DNA of 64,000 nucleotides from Paracoccaceae bacterium (GCA_947476475.1 CANJQT010000005.1:1-64000), one strand, 5' to 3'; shown: positions 48,828 through 57,138, numbered from the stretch's first letter. Notes: generated from the letters alone by a model not told the origin. Made by a program: numbers and translations.

Positions 48828-50389
48828 CACTTGCGCACCATCAGTTCGCGCGGCAGGCGCACCGGAAATTTCGCGCGGATCGCATCGTCGATTTCGGTCG
48901 GGACATGGGCCGGGTAATGGGTGGACAGGATTTCTGACAGGCGCGCCTTTGCCTTGTCCAGCAGCAGGGGCTGGCCGCGTTCTTTCCATTGCTTGGGCGA
49001 GCTGCGGTCGCCCACGGTCGGATAGATGTATTCCGACTGCATCAGGTGCAGCGTCTGGCTTGAGCCGAGGAAATGGCCCGGACCGCCAAGGCAGGTTTCG
49101 CGGATCGTTTCAATGGACAGCGCCTCGTCGGTGACTTCGATCCCGCGGATCGTGCGTTGGGTTGCGCCGACGATTTCATCGTCGATGACCAGTTGTTCGG
49201 GCGAATAACCCAAGAGCGAGGCCATCATGCCGCCCGCTTCATAGATTAGGTTGGCCCCGGCATTACCCACGAGCGCGTGATTGTAGGCCTTTTCATAGCC
49301 CGACTGCACGTCAGGCACCTTGCTGTCAGTCATACCAGAGACGGTGCCGCAGGTCAGATCATAGAACTGGGTGATCTGGGCGGCGGCGGCCGAAAGCAGC
49401 GCCTGTTCCGGGCTGCCGCCCGACATGGCGCCGGTGCGCAGGTCGGAAACAAAGCAGTAGGGACCAAAGATCGCAGGGGCACCTTCCTTAACCGAATTCA
49501 CATAGATCAGGCCGGCAAGACATTCGGCGATTTCCTGAACCAGGGAACCGGCAAGGGCTGCGGGCGAGGTGGCCCCGGCCTGCCCGGCGGACACCAGAAA
49601 CACCGGCATGCCTTCGTGGACGGCCATTTCAAGGCAGAGGCAGGCGTCGGTGGCGAATTTCAAGGGTGGCACCACGAAGCAGTTCGACTGGCTGACAAAG
49701 GGGCGCGCGCGCCACTTGTCTTCGCCCCCGGCGATCATGTGCAGCATCTCGATCGAGGCGCGCATGGATGCAGTGTCGCCCCAGCTGGTTCCCACATGTT
49801 TGGCGGTGCCCATGACCGAGGCATAACAAGTGTTGAAATCCATTTCGGACGGCACGGTCAGGTCACGGCAGACCACCGTGCGCTGGAAGAAATGTATATG
49901 TTCGAGCGCATCGACGGTGCGGGCGGAATCGTAAAGATCTTTCACGGTGGAATCGCGGTACGCGCCGGTGTCGGGGTCGACAATACTGACTGCCGCGCCT
50001 GCGGTGCCGAAATGGACCTTGGCGCCCCAAGGATGCAGGTCGTGGTCCGGTGACTGGCCGTAAAGCGTGTAGTGACGGCCGGCCTTGGCGATGACATCCT
50101 CTACCAATGCGCGGGGAAAGCGCAGGCGGCCATCGTCGCCTAGGATCGCGCCGCGCTTGACCATGTGGGCCACGCCACTTTCGGGGGCGTCCGCCAGACC
50201 GATCTGTTCCAACACGTCAAGTGCTGCCCCATGGATACGCAGCACCTCGGCATCGGTCAGGGGCTTGTAGCGGCCGCCAACCATGCCGGGATGAACTGGC
50301 CGGTCGGCAATCTGCATCGGTGCCGCGCGCGCGGCCCGGCGGGCTTCGCGTCCGGAACGGCGGGGGGTTGCAGTTTCTATCAACGACAT
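48827..50389 (-). CDS. trimethylamine methyltransferase (MttB) family protein, non-pyrrolysine
   Basis: A 520-residue MttB-superfamily TIM barrel. The reading frame has no in-frame amber codon in the conserved core (GPYCFVSDLRTGAMSGGSPE near residue 330), so this is the pyrrolysine-free type, some of which demethylate quaternary amines such as glycine betaine with a corrinoid protein. No corrinoid protein or MtrH-like partner is encoded nearby. The start ATG at 50389 has GGAG nine bases upstream. A motif shared with the XRE promoter lies about 120 bases upstream. Confidence 0.85.
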   Translation of the reverse strand: MSLIETATPRRSGREARRAARAAPMQIADRPVHPGMVGGRYKPLTDAEVLRIHGAALDVLEQIGLADAPESGVAHMVKRGAILGDDGRLRFPRALVEDVIAKAGRHYTLYGQSPDHDLHPWGAKVHFGTAGAAVSIVDPDTGAYRDSTVKDLYDSARTVDALEHIHFFQRTVVCRDLTVPSEMDFNTCYASVMGTAKHVGTSWGDTASMRASIEMLHMIAGGEDKWRARPFVSQSNCFVVPPLKFATDACLCLEMAVHEGMPVFLVSAGQAGATSPAALAGSLVQEIAECLAGLIYVNSVKEGAPAIFGPYCFVSDLRTGAMSGGSPEQALLSAAAAQITQFYDLTCGTVSGMTDSKVPDVQSGYEKAYNHALVGNAGANLIYEAGGMMASLLGYSPEQLVIDDEIVGATQRTIRGIEVTDEALSIETIRETCLGGPGHFLGSSQTLHLMQSEYIYPTVGDRSSPKQWKERGQPLLLDKAKARLSEILSTHYPAHVPTEIDDAIRAKFPVRLPRELMVRK

Positions 50390-50504
50390 TGGCACTTCTC
50401 CTGCGGCCAACCACATGCCGACCCTTGCCACATGCTAGGGGCAGAGGCTTGCCAGTTGCAATCATGCGCTGGGCCAAAGGTTTGTGGTCGATTGGAGCGA
50501 ATTA

Positions 50505-50520
50505 GCACCAAGTCGCATAA
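50505..50520 (-). promoter_or_regulatory. candidate XRE-regulator site before the MttB-family gene
   Basis: On the minus strand this reads TTATGCGACTTGGTGC. It matches 15 of 16 bases with the plus-strand sequence in front of the XRE gene. It lies between the TIM-barrel gene stop (50538) and the MttB-family start (50389), so it can control an internal promoter. Confidence 0.6.
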
Positions 50521-50537
50521 AGAGGTGATGTTCGCAC

Positions 50538-51389
50538 CTATTGTGCCAGCCCTTCGCCCTGAAGCCAGCTGGCTGAGGGGAAAACATCGCGGACATCGGC
50601 CATTTCAAGCAGCAGGCCCGGCATTTGAGTAAGCGCGGTCAAAGCCCGAAACAGGCTGTGCCATCGGATGGTTCCCTGTCCGATTGCCCAGTGGCGATCT
50701 GCCCAGCCGTCGGCATCCTGAAGATGGACATGCGCCAGCGCCGCGCCCGCCGCCGCTACGAATGTGTCAACCGGCGGCGCACCGGTCGCCCCGTGGGCGT
50801 AATGTGCGTGCCCGGTGTCGAGGGATACGCGCACCGCCGGGCTGTTGAATGATTTGGCGAGCGCAACGCGTTCGGTGGGATCCTTGTCTTCGCAATTCTC
50901 GATCACCAGCATGAGGCCCTGATCTTCGGCCTGTTTCACCAGCGGACCAAGGCAGGCATGGGTCCGTTCCAGAATACCCGTACAATCGTCGTGGAATGTG
51001 CCGCGATTGTAGGAATGCCAGGTCGTGTAGGGGCTGTGAACTACCATATGCCCGCCGCCACGCCCACCCTGCATGGTGGCCAGTGCCGACAGTCCGGCGC
51101 GGAACCTCGCCTGAACAATCGCACGGATATCGGGATCGGGGGTGTCGATCATCAGCCCCTCGTAAGGCCCGTGAATGCCGACGCGGCCCCGGTGCCCGTC
51201 CAGCATCCTGCGGGCGCGGGCAGCGATGGATTTACATCGATCCGGGTCGCTGTTGCCCAGAACCACCAGATCGCGGATTTCCAGATCGCGGTCGCGTTCG
51301 AACAGGAAATTACGAAGGCCTGGCACCTGTTCAATCTCGTCGAGATGGGCGGCAAGGCCAAGGGTAGGCAGGCTGTTGGCTGTTTTCAT
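50538..51389 (-). CDS. sugar phosphate isomerase/epimerase-like TIM barrel
   Basis: A 283-residue AP-endonuclease-2/xylose-isomerase-like TIM-barrel protein. Probable metal ligands are in GGHMVVHSPY (about residue 113-122), the Glu of LVIENCED (about 161), SLDTGHAHY (about 190-198), HVHLQDADG (about 220) and the C-terminal LLLEMADV. The family isomerises or epimerises small hydroxyl- or keto-compounds; the substrate is unknown. It is 21 bases after the XRE regulator gene, so the two are likely cotranscribed, and it precedes the MttB-family gene by 148 bases. Confidence 0.82.
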   Translation of the reverse strand: MKTANSLPTLGLAAHLDEIEQVPGLRNFLFERDRDLEIRDLVVLGNSDPDRCKSIAARARRMLDGHRGRVGIHGPYEGLMIDTPDPDIRAIVQARFRAGLSALATMQGGRGGGHMVVHSPYTTWHSYNRGTFHDDCTGILERTHACLGPLVKQAEDQGLMLVIENCEDKDPTERVALAKSFNSPAVRVSLDTGHAHYAHGATGAPPVDTFVAAAGAALAHVHLQDADGWADRHWAIGQGTIRWHSLFRALTALTQMPGLLLEMADVRDVFPSASWLQGEGLAQ

Positions 51390-51410
51390 CGCAGGCTCCG
51401 GTCGGCGGAA

Positions 51411-52232
51411 TCAGAGGTGTGGGCTGAAAAATTCGTCACCTGGCCCAAGATCGTTGGTCGTGCAATAGCGGACATATTTGCCGATTTCGGGACTATCCAG
51501 CGGGAACTGACCGCAGGCGCGTAGCGCCTGACGGACATTCGGCGTCTTGCCCAGATAACGCCAGCAGGTGCGCAACGCATAGATGTCGCGCGAACTGTCT
51601 GGCGCTACGCCCACGACCAGTCCCGACATGAAGGTCAGTTCGCCATCGCCCTTGCCATATAGGATGGTAAAGAAGGTTGATGTCAGTTCCTGCGGGCGGC
51701 GTTCGATAATGGTCAGCGTGGATTGCGAGACATAGGCGATGCCCTCGTATTTCACGAACCGTGGCAGGCCTGCCGCGCCCGTAGGATAGATTTCGATGGT
51801 TTTGGTGACCAGACAGCGATCCTCCAGTGCGATGCGGGTCAGCACCCGCTGCACTTCGGGCACCTGCCGGTTGGGCTGGAAATAGCTGTGATAATAGCCC
51901 TCATACTGGCCAAGCGCCGCTATGTCCTGCGCTTCGACAAAGCTGCCCATGTATTCGCTGATCCGGTCGCGGGTACGCGCCAGTTGCGGCGGGCGCACCT
52001 TGATCAGGGCGGCGAATTCGCGGGCGGGCAGCAGGACCTCATGTTCCTCGACACCGAAAAAATCGCACAGGCGCCGCAATGTGTGCAGCGAGGGAAACGC
52101 GGTTCCGTTCAGATAGCGTTGAAGCTGGTGGCGGTTGATGCTGGCCTGGCGGCAGACTGCGGAAATCGAGCGGCCATAGCTGCACAGCAACCTCAGGTTG
52201 GGTCCAAGGTCACGGCTGGACACGGTGTTCAT
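51411..52232 (-). CDS. XRE-type helix-turn-helix regulator with C-terminal sensory domain
   Basis: A 273-residue regulator. The helix-turn-helix is at about residues 20-65 (SISAVCRQASINRHQLQRYL, FPSLHTLRRLCDFFGV) and a larger C-terminal domain of unknown fold (about 90-270) probably binds an effector. The annotated ATG lies immediately after AGGA, too close for normal initiation; a GTG three codons later (52223) would have AAGGA nine bases away and may be the true start. First gene of the minus-strand catabolic cluster. A palindrome directly before the gene suggests autoregulation. Confidence 0.82.
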   Translation of the reverse strand: MNTVSSRDLGPNLRLLCSYGRSISAVCRQASINRHQLQRYLNGTAFPSLHTLRRLCDFFGVEEHEVLLPAREFAALIKVRPPQLARTRDRISEYMGSFVEAQDIAALGQYEGYYHSYFQPNRQVPEVQRVLTRIALEDRCLVTKTIEIYPTGAAGLPRFVKYEGIAYVSQSTLTIIERRPQELTSTFFTILYGKGDGELTFMSGLVVGVAPDSSRDIYALRTCWRYLGKTPNVRQALRACGQFPLDSPEIGKYVRYCTTNDLGPGDEFFSPHL

Positions 52233-52237
52233 TCCTT

Positions 52238-52255
52238 ATGCGATTTGGTGCGCAT
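52238..52255. promoter_or_regulatory. palindromic operator candidate before the XRE gene
   Basis: ATGCG and CGCAT flank ATTTGGTG (52238-52255). Together with the two T before it the sequence gives TTATGCGATTTGGTGC, repeated with one change near 50505-50520. It lies between a possible minus-strand -10 box (TAAAAT, 52256-52261 region) and the start codon, as expected for autorepression. Confidence 0.6.
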
Positions 52256-52380
52256 TTTATCCATACCCGCGCAAAAGGGAGAAACGCAATTGGTTTGGAG
52301 TCTTGCTGCCGACGCCCTAGCCTCGCGGCAATGGCAATTTGCGTGCGGCCGCGAAAAAAAGCCTGACTACAGACTGGACC

Positions 52381-52724
52381 ATGACCCAAAAGCCCCGCGC
52401 CCGCGATCTTGGCCTGCCCTTTCCCGGCACGCCCGGCCCGTTCAATGCAATCACCGATGTGGGGGCGTGCGCGTCGGTTTCGCCAAGGTGGCTGGCCCGG
52501 CGTAAGCGGGCCCCGTGATCACCCGCCATAGCCTGAACTTGAAGGAAATGGACCCAGTCTATGAGGCTGTAGTCCAGGCAATTGACTAGGCGGTGATCAA
52601 TGCTGTCGTGCAAGGCGAGGAGGTGCCTTGCGTGACACCCGGTGGCGAGATCCGCCCGGCGATCAATATCCCCGCGCTTCTGGCGGTGATGGCCCGATAT
52701 GGTCGTGGGCAAGTCGGCCGATGA
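52381..52724 (+). pseudogene. decayed P1-family (DmpA-like) aminopeptidase
   Basis: Remnant of an L-aminopeptidase/D-esterase gene. The first 27 codons from the ATG at 52381 read MTQKPRARDLGLPF followed by GTPGPFNAITDV, the family N-terminus; a frameshift then leads to GVRVGFAKVAGPA, which also fits the family. The C-terminal end survives in another frame from 52524 (DPVYEAVVQAID, an in-frame TAG, then AVINAVVQGEEVPCVTPGGE) and stops at 52722-52724. About 250 central codons are missing. It lies in the only stretch over 300 bases without an intact gene (52233-52799); the remaining parts hold the XRE promoter and nothing else recognisable. Confidence 0.75.
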
Positions 52725-52799
52725 AGGCATGCGCCGCAGCGACATAGCAGAAGCTGAACGCAAGTCGAGGCGTTGGTCGCAATCAGGGTAAAGGTGCAG

Positions 52800-53552
52800 T
52801 CAGGCGATAAGAAGCTGTGCTTCGGTCGCCTTGATGGCTTCGGCAATCTGGGGCGGGGGGCTGCAATCGGTGACCAGTGTGGTGATGGCCGTGAAGGGGC
52901 AAACGGCGATAAGGCCACGGCGGCCGAATTTTGTGTGATCGGTAACGACGACGCGCCGTTCGCCGCGTGACAGAACCCGGCGGGCGAAGGTGGCCTCATC
53001 CAAATCGAAGTCCATAATGCCGCTGGCATCGACCGCGCCCGCCGAAATGACCGCATGGGTGACGGTGAACTGGCTGACGAAATCAAGCGCCGAAGGGCCG
53101 AAGGCGGCACCGGAATCCGGGCGCAGTTCGCCCCCGGCCATATAGACGCGGTTGCCGTTCTGGGTGGCGAGCGTGCGGGCAATGTCTGACGAATTGGTGA
53201 TGATGGTCAGTCGGCGGTGGCCGATGAGTTCGCGGGCGAGGAAACTTGTGGTGGTGCCGGTATCAAGCATGACCGACTCGCCATCGCGGATGGTGGCGGC
53301 CAGCGCGCGGGCGATGGCGCGCTTGGCGTCGGCGTTTTCACGCATGCGTCTTTGAAAGGGCGCTTCGCCCAACTGGCCCGCCAGCCCGACCGCGCCATGG
53401 ATGCGTACAAGTTGGCCGGCCTCCTCGAGCGGTTTTACGTCACGGCGGATGGTTTCCAAGGACACATCCAGCGCCTGCGCCAGCGCGGAAATTGCCATGC
53501 TGCCGCGTTCATGCAGCAGGCGCAGGATTTCGGCATCGCGTTTGGACAGCAT
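52800..53552 (-). CDS. DeoR-family transcriptional regulator
   Basis: A 250-residue DeoR/GlpR-type repressor: winged helix at about residues 3-57 (MAISALAQALDVSLETIRRD) and a C-terminal sugar-phosphate-sensing domain with VMLDTGTTTSFLA and IITNSSDIARTLA. The family usually senses a phosphorylated metabolite, which fits the divergent kinase-like gene next door. The open frame starts at 53648; the ATG at 53552 begins the normal N-terminus (MLSKRDAEILRLL). Direct repeats in the divergent promoter are candidate operators. Confidence 0.88.
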   Translation of the reverse strand: MLSKRDAEILRLLHERGSMAISALAQALDVSLETIRRDVKPLEEAGQLVRIHGAVGLAGQLGEAPFQRRMRENADAKRAIARALAATIRDGESVMLDTGTTTSFLARELIGHRRLTIITNSSDIARTLATQNGNRVYMAGGELRPDSGAAFGPSALDFVSQFTVTHAVISAGAVDASGIMDFDLDEATFARRVLSRGERRVVVTDHTKFGRRGLIAVCPFTAITTLVTDCSPPPQIAEAIKATEAQLLIA

Positions 53553-53626
53553 GATTGCCTCTGGGTGACGTGCGGCAATCTTAGGCTGGACGGCGGATCG
53601 AAAGCAAGTGTCAGGCATGATTCGGG

Positions 53627-53649
53627 CAAAATAGCCACAAAATGCCACA
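53627..53649. promoter_or_regulatory. direct repeats in the DeoR/kinase divergent promoter
   Basis: AAAATAGCCAC is followed at once by AAAATGCCAC, then A: two near-identical units about 11 bases apart, roughly one helical turn. They lie just upstream of the putative -35 box of the phosphotransferase gene and are candidate DeoR-regulator half-sites. Confidence 0.5.
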
Positions 53650-53657
53650 GAAACCGA

Positions 53658-53687
53658 TTGACAGACTCGGGTTGTAGGGCCGATCTT
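53658..53687 (+). promoter_or_regulatory. putative promoter of the phosphotransferase gene
   Basis: A perfect TTGACA at 53658-53663 with a weak GATCTT at 53682-53687 (18-base spacer), 24 bases before the start codon. Confidence 0.4.
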
Positions 53688-53710
53688 TTTGGCAAAGCGT
53701 GGGGGGATGC

Positions 53711-54589
53711 ATGTCTATCGAACGGATCAGGGGCCTGCCCTGCTGGCAGGGCGAGGTCAGCGCGACGATCCTGAAGGGCGGGCTGTCGAACGAAAGCTGG
53801 AAGGTGACGGACGGGCGGGGCGCGCATGTGGTGCGCTTCGGGATGGATTTCCCGTTCCACCACGTATTCCGCGACCGCGAGGTGATGGCGGCGCGGGCAG
53901 CGCATGCAGCGGGCTTTGCGCCGCGGGTCGATTATTCCGCGCCCGGTGTGATGGTAAGCGAGTTCCTGGGCGCGCGCACCTGGGCTGAGGCGGACATGCG
54001 GGCGGCCCCAACGCGGATCGCAGACCTGCTGCGGGATTTTCATCTGGACATGCCGGCGCATGTCACCGGGCCGGGCGCGATATTCTGGGTCTTTCATGTG
54101 GTCCGCGACTATGCCCGCACGCTTGTCGACAAGGACAGCCGTTTTTCCCCCAATCTGCCGCGGCTCTTGGCGGTCAATTCGGCGCTGGAAGCCGCGCAGG
54201 TTCCGATGCCCATTGTCTTTGGTCATCACGACCTTTTGCCCGGAAATTTTCTGGAAGATGACAGCCGCCTTTGGCTGATCGACTTTGAATATGCGGCCTT
54301 CGGCACGGCGATGTTTGATCTGGCGGGTGCGGCTGGCAACGCAGGCATGTCGACCGAAGAGGAAGAAGCGATGCTGGTTGCCTATTTTGGCCGTGCCCCC
54401 GATGCGGCGACCTGGCAGAGTTTTGCTGCGATGAAATCGGCGGCGCTGATGCGCGAGGCGATGTGGGCGATGGTGTCGGAAATCTTTCTTGCCGCCCCCG
54501 GAGCGGATTACGACGCGCATGCCCAAGAATACCTTGGCCGCCTTCAGACGGCGCTTGAAGTTTATCAGACAACCTACGGAAAGATATGA
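53711..54589 (+). CDS. choline/aminoglycoside-kinase-like phosphotransferase
   Basis: A 292-residue protein-kinase-like small-molecule kinase. LKGGLSNESWKV near residue 25 is the nucleotide loop, the catalytic loop is FGHHDLLPGNFLEDD near residue 175-190 (Asp and Asn) and WLIDFEYAAFG near 200 is the metal-binding DFG equivalent. The arrangement recalls choline/ethanolamine kinases. It is divergent from the DeoR regulator and its stop overlaps the start of flavoprotein 2, so kinase and flavoprotein are probably steps of one pathway. The substrate is unknown; an amino alcohol or its N-methyl derivative is a guess. ATG at 53699 in frame is not preferred. Confidence 0.82.
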   Translation: MSIERIRGLPCWQGEVSATILKGGLSNESWKVTDGRGAHVVRFGMDFPFHHVFRDREVMAARAAHAAGFAPRVDYSAPGVMVSEFLGARTWAEADMRAAPTRIADLLRDFHLDMPAHVTGPGAIFWVFHVVRDYARTLVDKDSRFSPNLPRLLAVNSALEAAQVPMPIVFGHHDLLPGNFLEDDSRLWLIDFEYAAFGTAMFDLAGAAGNAGMSTEEEEAMLVAYFGRAPDAATWQSFAAMKSAALMREAMWAMVSEIFLAAPGADYDAHAQEYLGRLQTALEVYQTTYGKI

Positions 54590-57030
54590 CAATGACCCTT
54601 CCAAAACAGGCTCAGATCGTCGTCATCGGCGGCGGCATCATTGGCTGTTCGACCGCCTATCATCTGGCGCGCGACCACAAGGCCGATGTTGTCCTGATCG
54701 AACAGGGAAAGCTGACATCCGGTTCGACCTGGCACGCGGCGGGGCTTGTGGGGCAGTTGCGTTCGTCGGCGTCGATCACGCGGGTGCTTAAGTATTCGGT
54801 TGATCTTTACAAGGGGCTGGCGGCCGAGACTGGGCTTGAGACTGGCTGGAAGATGAGCGGCTGCCTGCGTCTGGCCACCAACGAGGATCGCTGGACGGAA
54901 TACAAGCGGTTGGCGACGACTGCGAAAAGCTTTGGCATGGAAATGCATCTGGTGTCGCCCGCCGAAGTGAAGCGGATGTTCCCGCTGCTGGAGGTGTCGG
55001 ATCTGGTTGGCGCAAGCTGGCTGCCGACGGATGGGCAGGCCTCGCCTTCTGACATCACCCAAAGTCTGGCCAAGGGCGCGCGGATGCACGGGGCGAAGAT
55101 TTTCGAACGTGTCCGGGTTCTGGGCTTTAGCATGGAGGGGGACCGCATCACTTCGGTCAAGACCTCTGCTGGTGAGATTGCCTGCGAAAAGGTGGTGAAC
55201 TGCGCGGGCCAATGGGCGCGGCAAGTGGGGGCAATGGCGGGGATCAACGTGCCGCTGCAGGCGGTGCGTCACCAGTATATCGTGACCGAAAAGATCCCGG
55301 GGCTGGCATCCGACGCGCCGACGCTGCGCGACCCCGACCGGCGCATCTATTTCAAGGAAGAAGTTGGCGGTCTTGTCATGGGCGGCTACGAGCCGAACCC
55401 GCAGCCGCTGCCCACTGGGGACATCCCGAACGACTGGCAGTTCCATCTGTTCGAGGATGATTACGACCACTTCGAACAGCATCTGGTGCAGGCGATTGCC
55501 CGTGTGCCGGTGCTGGAAACCGTGGGCGTCAAGCAGATGATCAACGGACCGGAAAGCTTTACACCCGACGGAAACTTCATTCTGGGCGCAGCCCCGGAAT
55601 GTTCGAATATGTATGTCGGCGCCGGTTTCAACGCCTTTGGAATTGCCTCTGGCGGGGGTGCTGGTTGGGTTTTGGCCGATTGGGTCATGCGTGGCGAAGC
55701 ACCGCTTGACCTATGGAGCGTCGATATTCGCCGCTTCAGCGATATGCACCGCGACCGGGACTGGGTCAGCGCCCGCACTTGCGAGGCGTATGGCAAGCAT
55801 TACACGATCGGCTTTCCGCATGAGGAATACACCTCGGGTCGGCCCCGGATCGTGTCGCCACTTTATGAGCGGCTTAAAGGGCGCCGGGCGGTGTTCGGAT
55901 CGAAGCTGGGCTGGGAACGACCGAACTGGTTTGCGCCTGAAGGCACAGAGGCGCGCGATGTCTATTCGATGGGGCGCCAGAACTGGTTCGATGCGGTAGG
56001 TGCTGAACATCGCCACTGCCGTGAGGCGGTGGGGATATTCGATCAGTCGTCCTTCGCCAAATACGAGGTGACGGGGCACGATGCGGCGGCGGCGCTGGAT
56101 TTCGTCTGTGCGAACAATATCCTGAAAGCGCCGGGAACGCTGACCTATACCCAGCTTCTGAACACGCGCGGCGGCATCGAGGCCGACCTGACCGTGGCGC
56201 GGTTGGCCGAGGATCGGTTCTATCTGGTCACAGGTACCGGGTTCCGCACGCATGATCTGGCATGGATCCGCGAACATCTGCCCGCGAACGACGTTCAGAT
56301 CGAGGATATCACGGAAGGCTGGGGCACCCTGTCGCTGATGGGGCCGAAGGCGCGGGATGTGTTGGCACGGGTGACGGCGGCGGATGTGTCGAACGCGGCG
56401 TTCCCGTTCGGCACGGTGCGCGAGATCAGCATTGGCGGCACAATGGTCCGCGCGTTGCGCGTGACCTATGTGGGCGAACTCGGCTGGGAGTTGCATGTGC
56501 CGCTGGCGGCGACGGGGGCGGTGTTTGACGCCTTGATGGCGGCTGGGGCAGGTGTGGGGATACGGCCGCTTGGTTACCGCGCAATCGAAAGTCTGCGGCT
56601 GGAAAAAGGCTATCGTGCCTGGTCTGCGGACATTACGCCCAACGATACGCCGTTCGAAGCGGGCCTGGGGTGGGCGGTGAAGATGAAATCAGGGCGCGAC
56701 TTCATCGGGCGTGCAGCTTTGACGGCGGTGGCCGGAAAGCCGTTGGCCAAGCGGCTGGCGGGGTTCACCCTGACGGATCCTTCGGTGGTGCTGGTCGGGC
56801 GCGAGACGATTTTGCGTGACGGGCAACCGGTGGGCTATCTCACCTCGGGTGGTTATGGCTACACGATCGGGAAAAGCGTGGGCTATGGCTATGTCAGAAA
56901 CGCGGCAGGCGTGAGCGATGAGTGGCTTGGCGCGGGCCGCTATGAGTTGGTGGTGGCGTCCGAGACCTATGCGGCCGAGATCGGGATGCAACCGTTCTTT
57001 GATGCCGCCAATGCGCGGGTGAAGGGCTGA
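54586..57030 (+). CDS. dimethylglycine/sarcosine dehydrogenase-like flavoprotein 2
   Basis: An 814-residue homologue of the flavoprotein at 44893-47313. IVVIGGGIIGCSTAYHLA is the FAD dinucleotide fold, TSGSTWHAAGLVGQLRSS has the His used for covalent FAD in the family, and the C-terminal half is GcvT-like (THDLAWIREHLPAND, YVGELGWELHVP, RLEKGYRAWSADITPNDTPF). It should oxidise an N-methyl amine, probably with transfer of the one-carbon unit to folate. It begins in the phosphotransferase stop codon (ATGA). It is convergent with the soeC-like gene; GC-rich hairpins fill the gap. Confidence 0.87.
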   Translation: MTMTLPKQAQIVVIGGGIIGCSTAYHLARDHKADVVLIEQGKLTSGSTWHAAGLVGQLRSSASITRVLKYSVDLYKGLAAETGLETGWKMSGCLRLATNEDRWTEYKRLATTAKSFGMEMHLVSPAEVKRMFPLLEVSDLVGASWLPTDGQASPSDITQSLAKGARMHGAKIFERVRVLGFSMEGDRITSVKTSAGEIACEKVVNCAGQWARQVGAMAGINVPLQAVRHQYIVTEKIPGLASDAPTLRDPDRRIYFKEEVGGLVMGGYEPNPQPLPTGDIPNDWQFHLFEDDYDHFEQHLVQAIARVPVLETVGVKQMINGPESFTPDGNFILGAAPECSNMYVGAGFNAFGIASGGGAGWVLADWVMRGEAPLDLWSVDIRRFSDMHRDRDWVSARTCEAYGKHYTIGFPHEEYTSGRPRIVSPLYERLKGRRAVFGSKLGWERPNWFAPEGTEARDVYSMGRQNWFDAVGAEHRHCREAVGIFDQSSFAKYEVTGHDAAAALDFVCANNILKAPGTLTYTQLLNTRGGIEADLTVARLAEDRFYLVTGTGFRTHDLAWIREHLPANDVQIEDITEGWGTLSLMGPKARDVLARVTAADVSNAAFPFGTVREISIGGTMVRALRVTYVGELGWELHVPLAATGAVFDALMAAGAGVGIRPLGYRAIESLRLEKGYRAWSADITPNDTPFEAGLGWAVKMKSGRDFIGRAALTAVAGKPLAKRLAGFTLTDPSVVLVGRETILRDGQPVGYLTSGGYGYTIGKSVGYGYVRNAAGVSDEWLGAGRYELVVASETYAAEIGMQPFFDAANARVKG

Positions 57031-57040
57031 TCCGATTGCA

Positions 57041-57133
57041 GCCCCGCTGACGCGGGGCCACCACATTTGTCTCGCGGCCCGCCTGCGGCGGGTCCGCTCG
57101 GGGGCCTCCGGCGGGGATATTTGGGGAAGGAAA
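57041..57133. terminator. hairpin cluster between flavoprotein 2 and the soeC-like gene
   Basis: GCCCCGC and GCGGGGC pair around TGAC (57041-57058), a second GC-rich hairpin (GCCCGCC-TGC-GGCGGGT) follows, then CCTCCGGCGGGGATATTTGG near 57109-57128. No long T-run, but TATTTG follows the last GC block. It separates convergent genes and probably acts as a terminator; the last motif recurs near both ends of the window. Confidence 0.5.
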
Positions 57134-57138
57134 TGGGT

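Noticed and set aside
48827-50389. Pyrrolysine-containing trimethylamine methyltransferase
   Set aside because: The gene reads through without any amber codon at full length, and no pyl genes are seen.
52233-53710. Integrated mobile element around the peptidase relic
   Set aside because: No transposase, integrase, terminal inverted repeats or target duplications were found.
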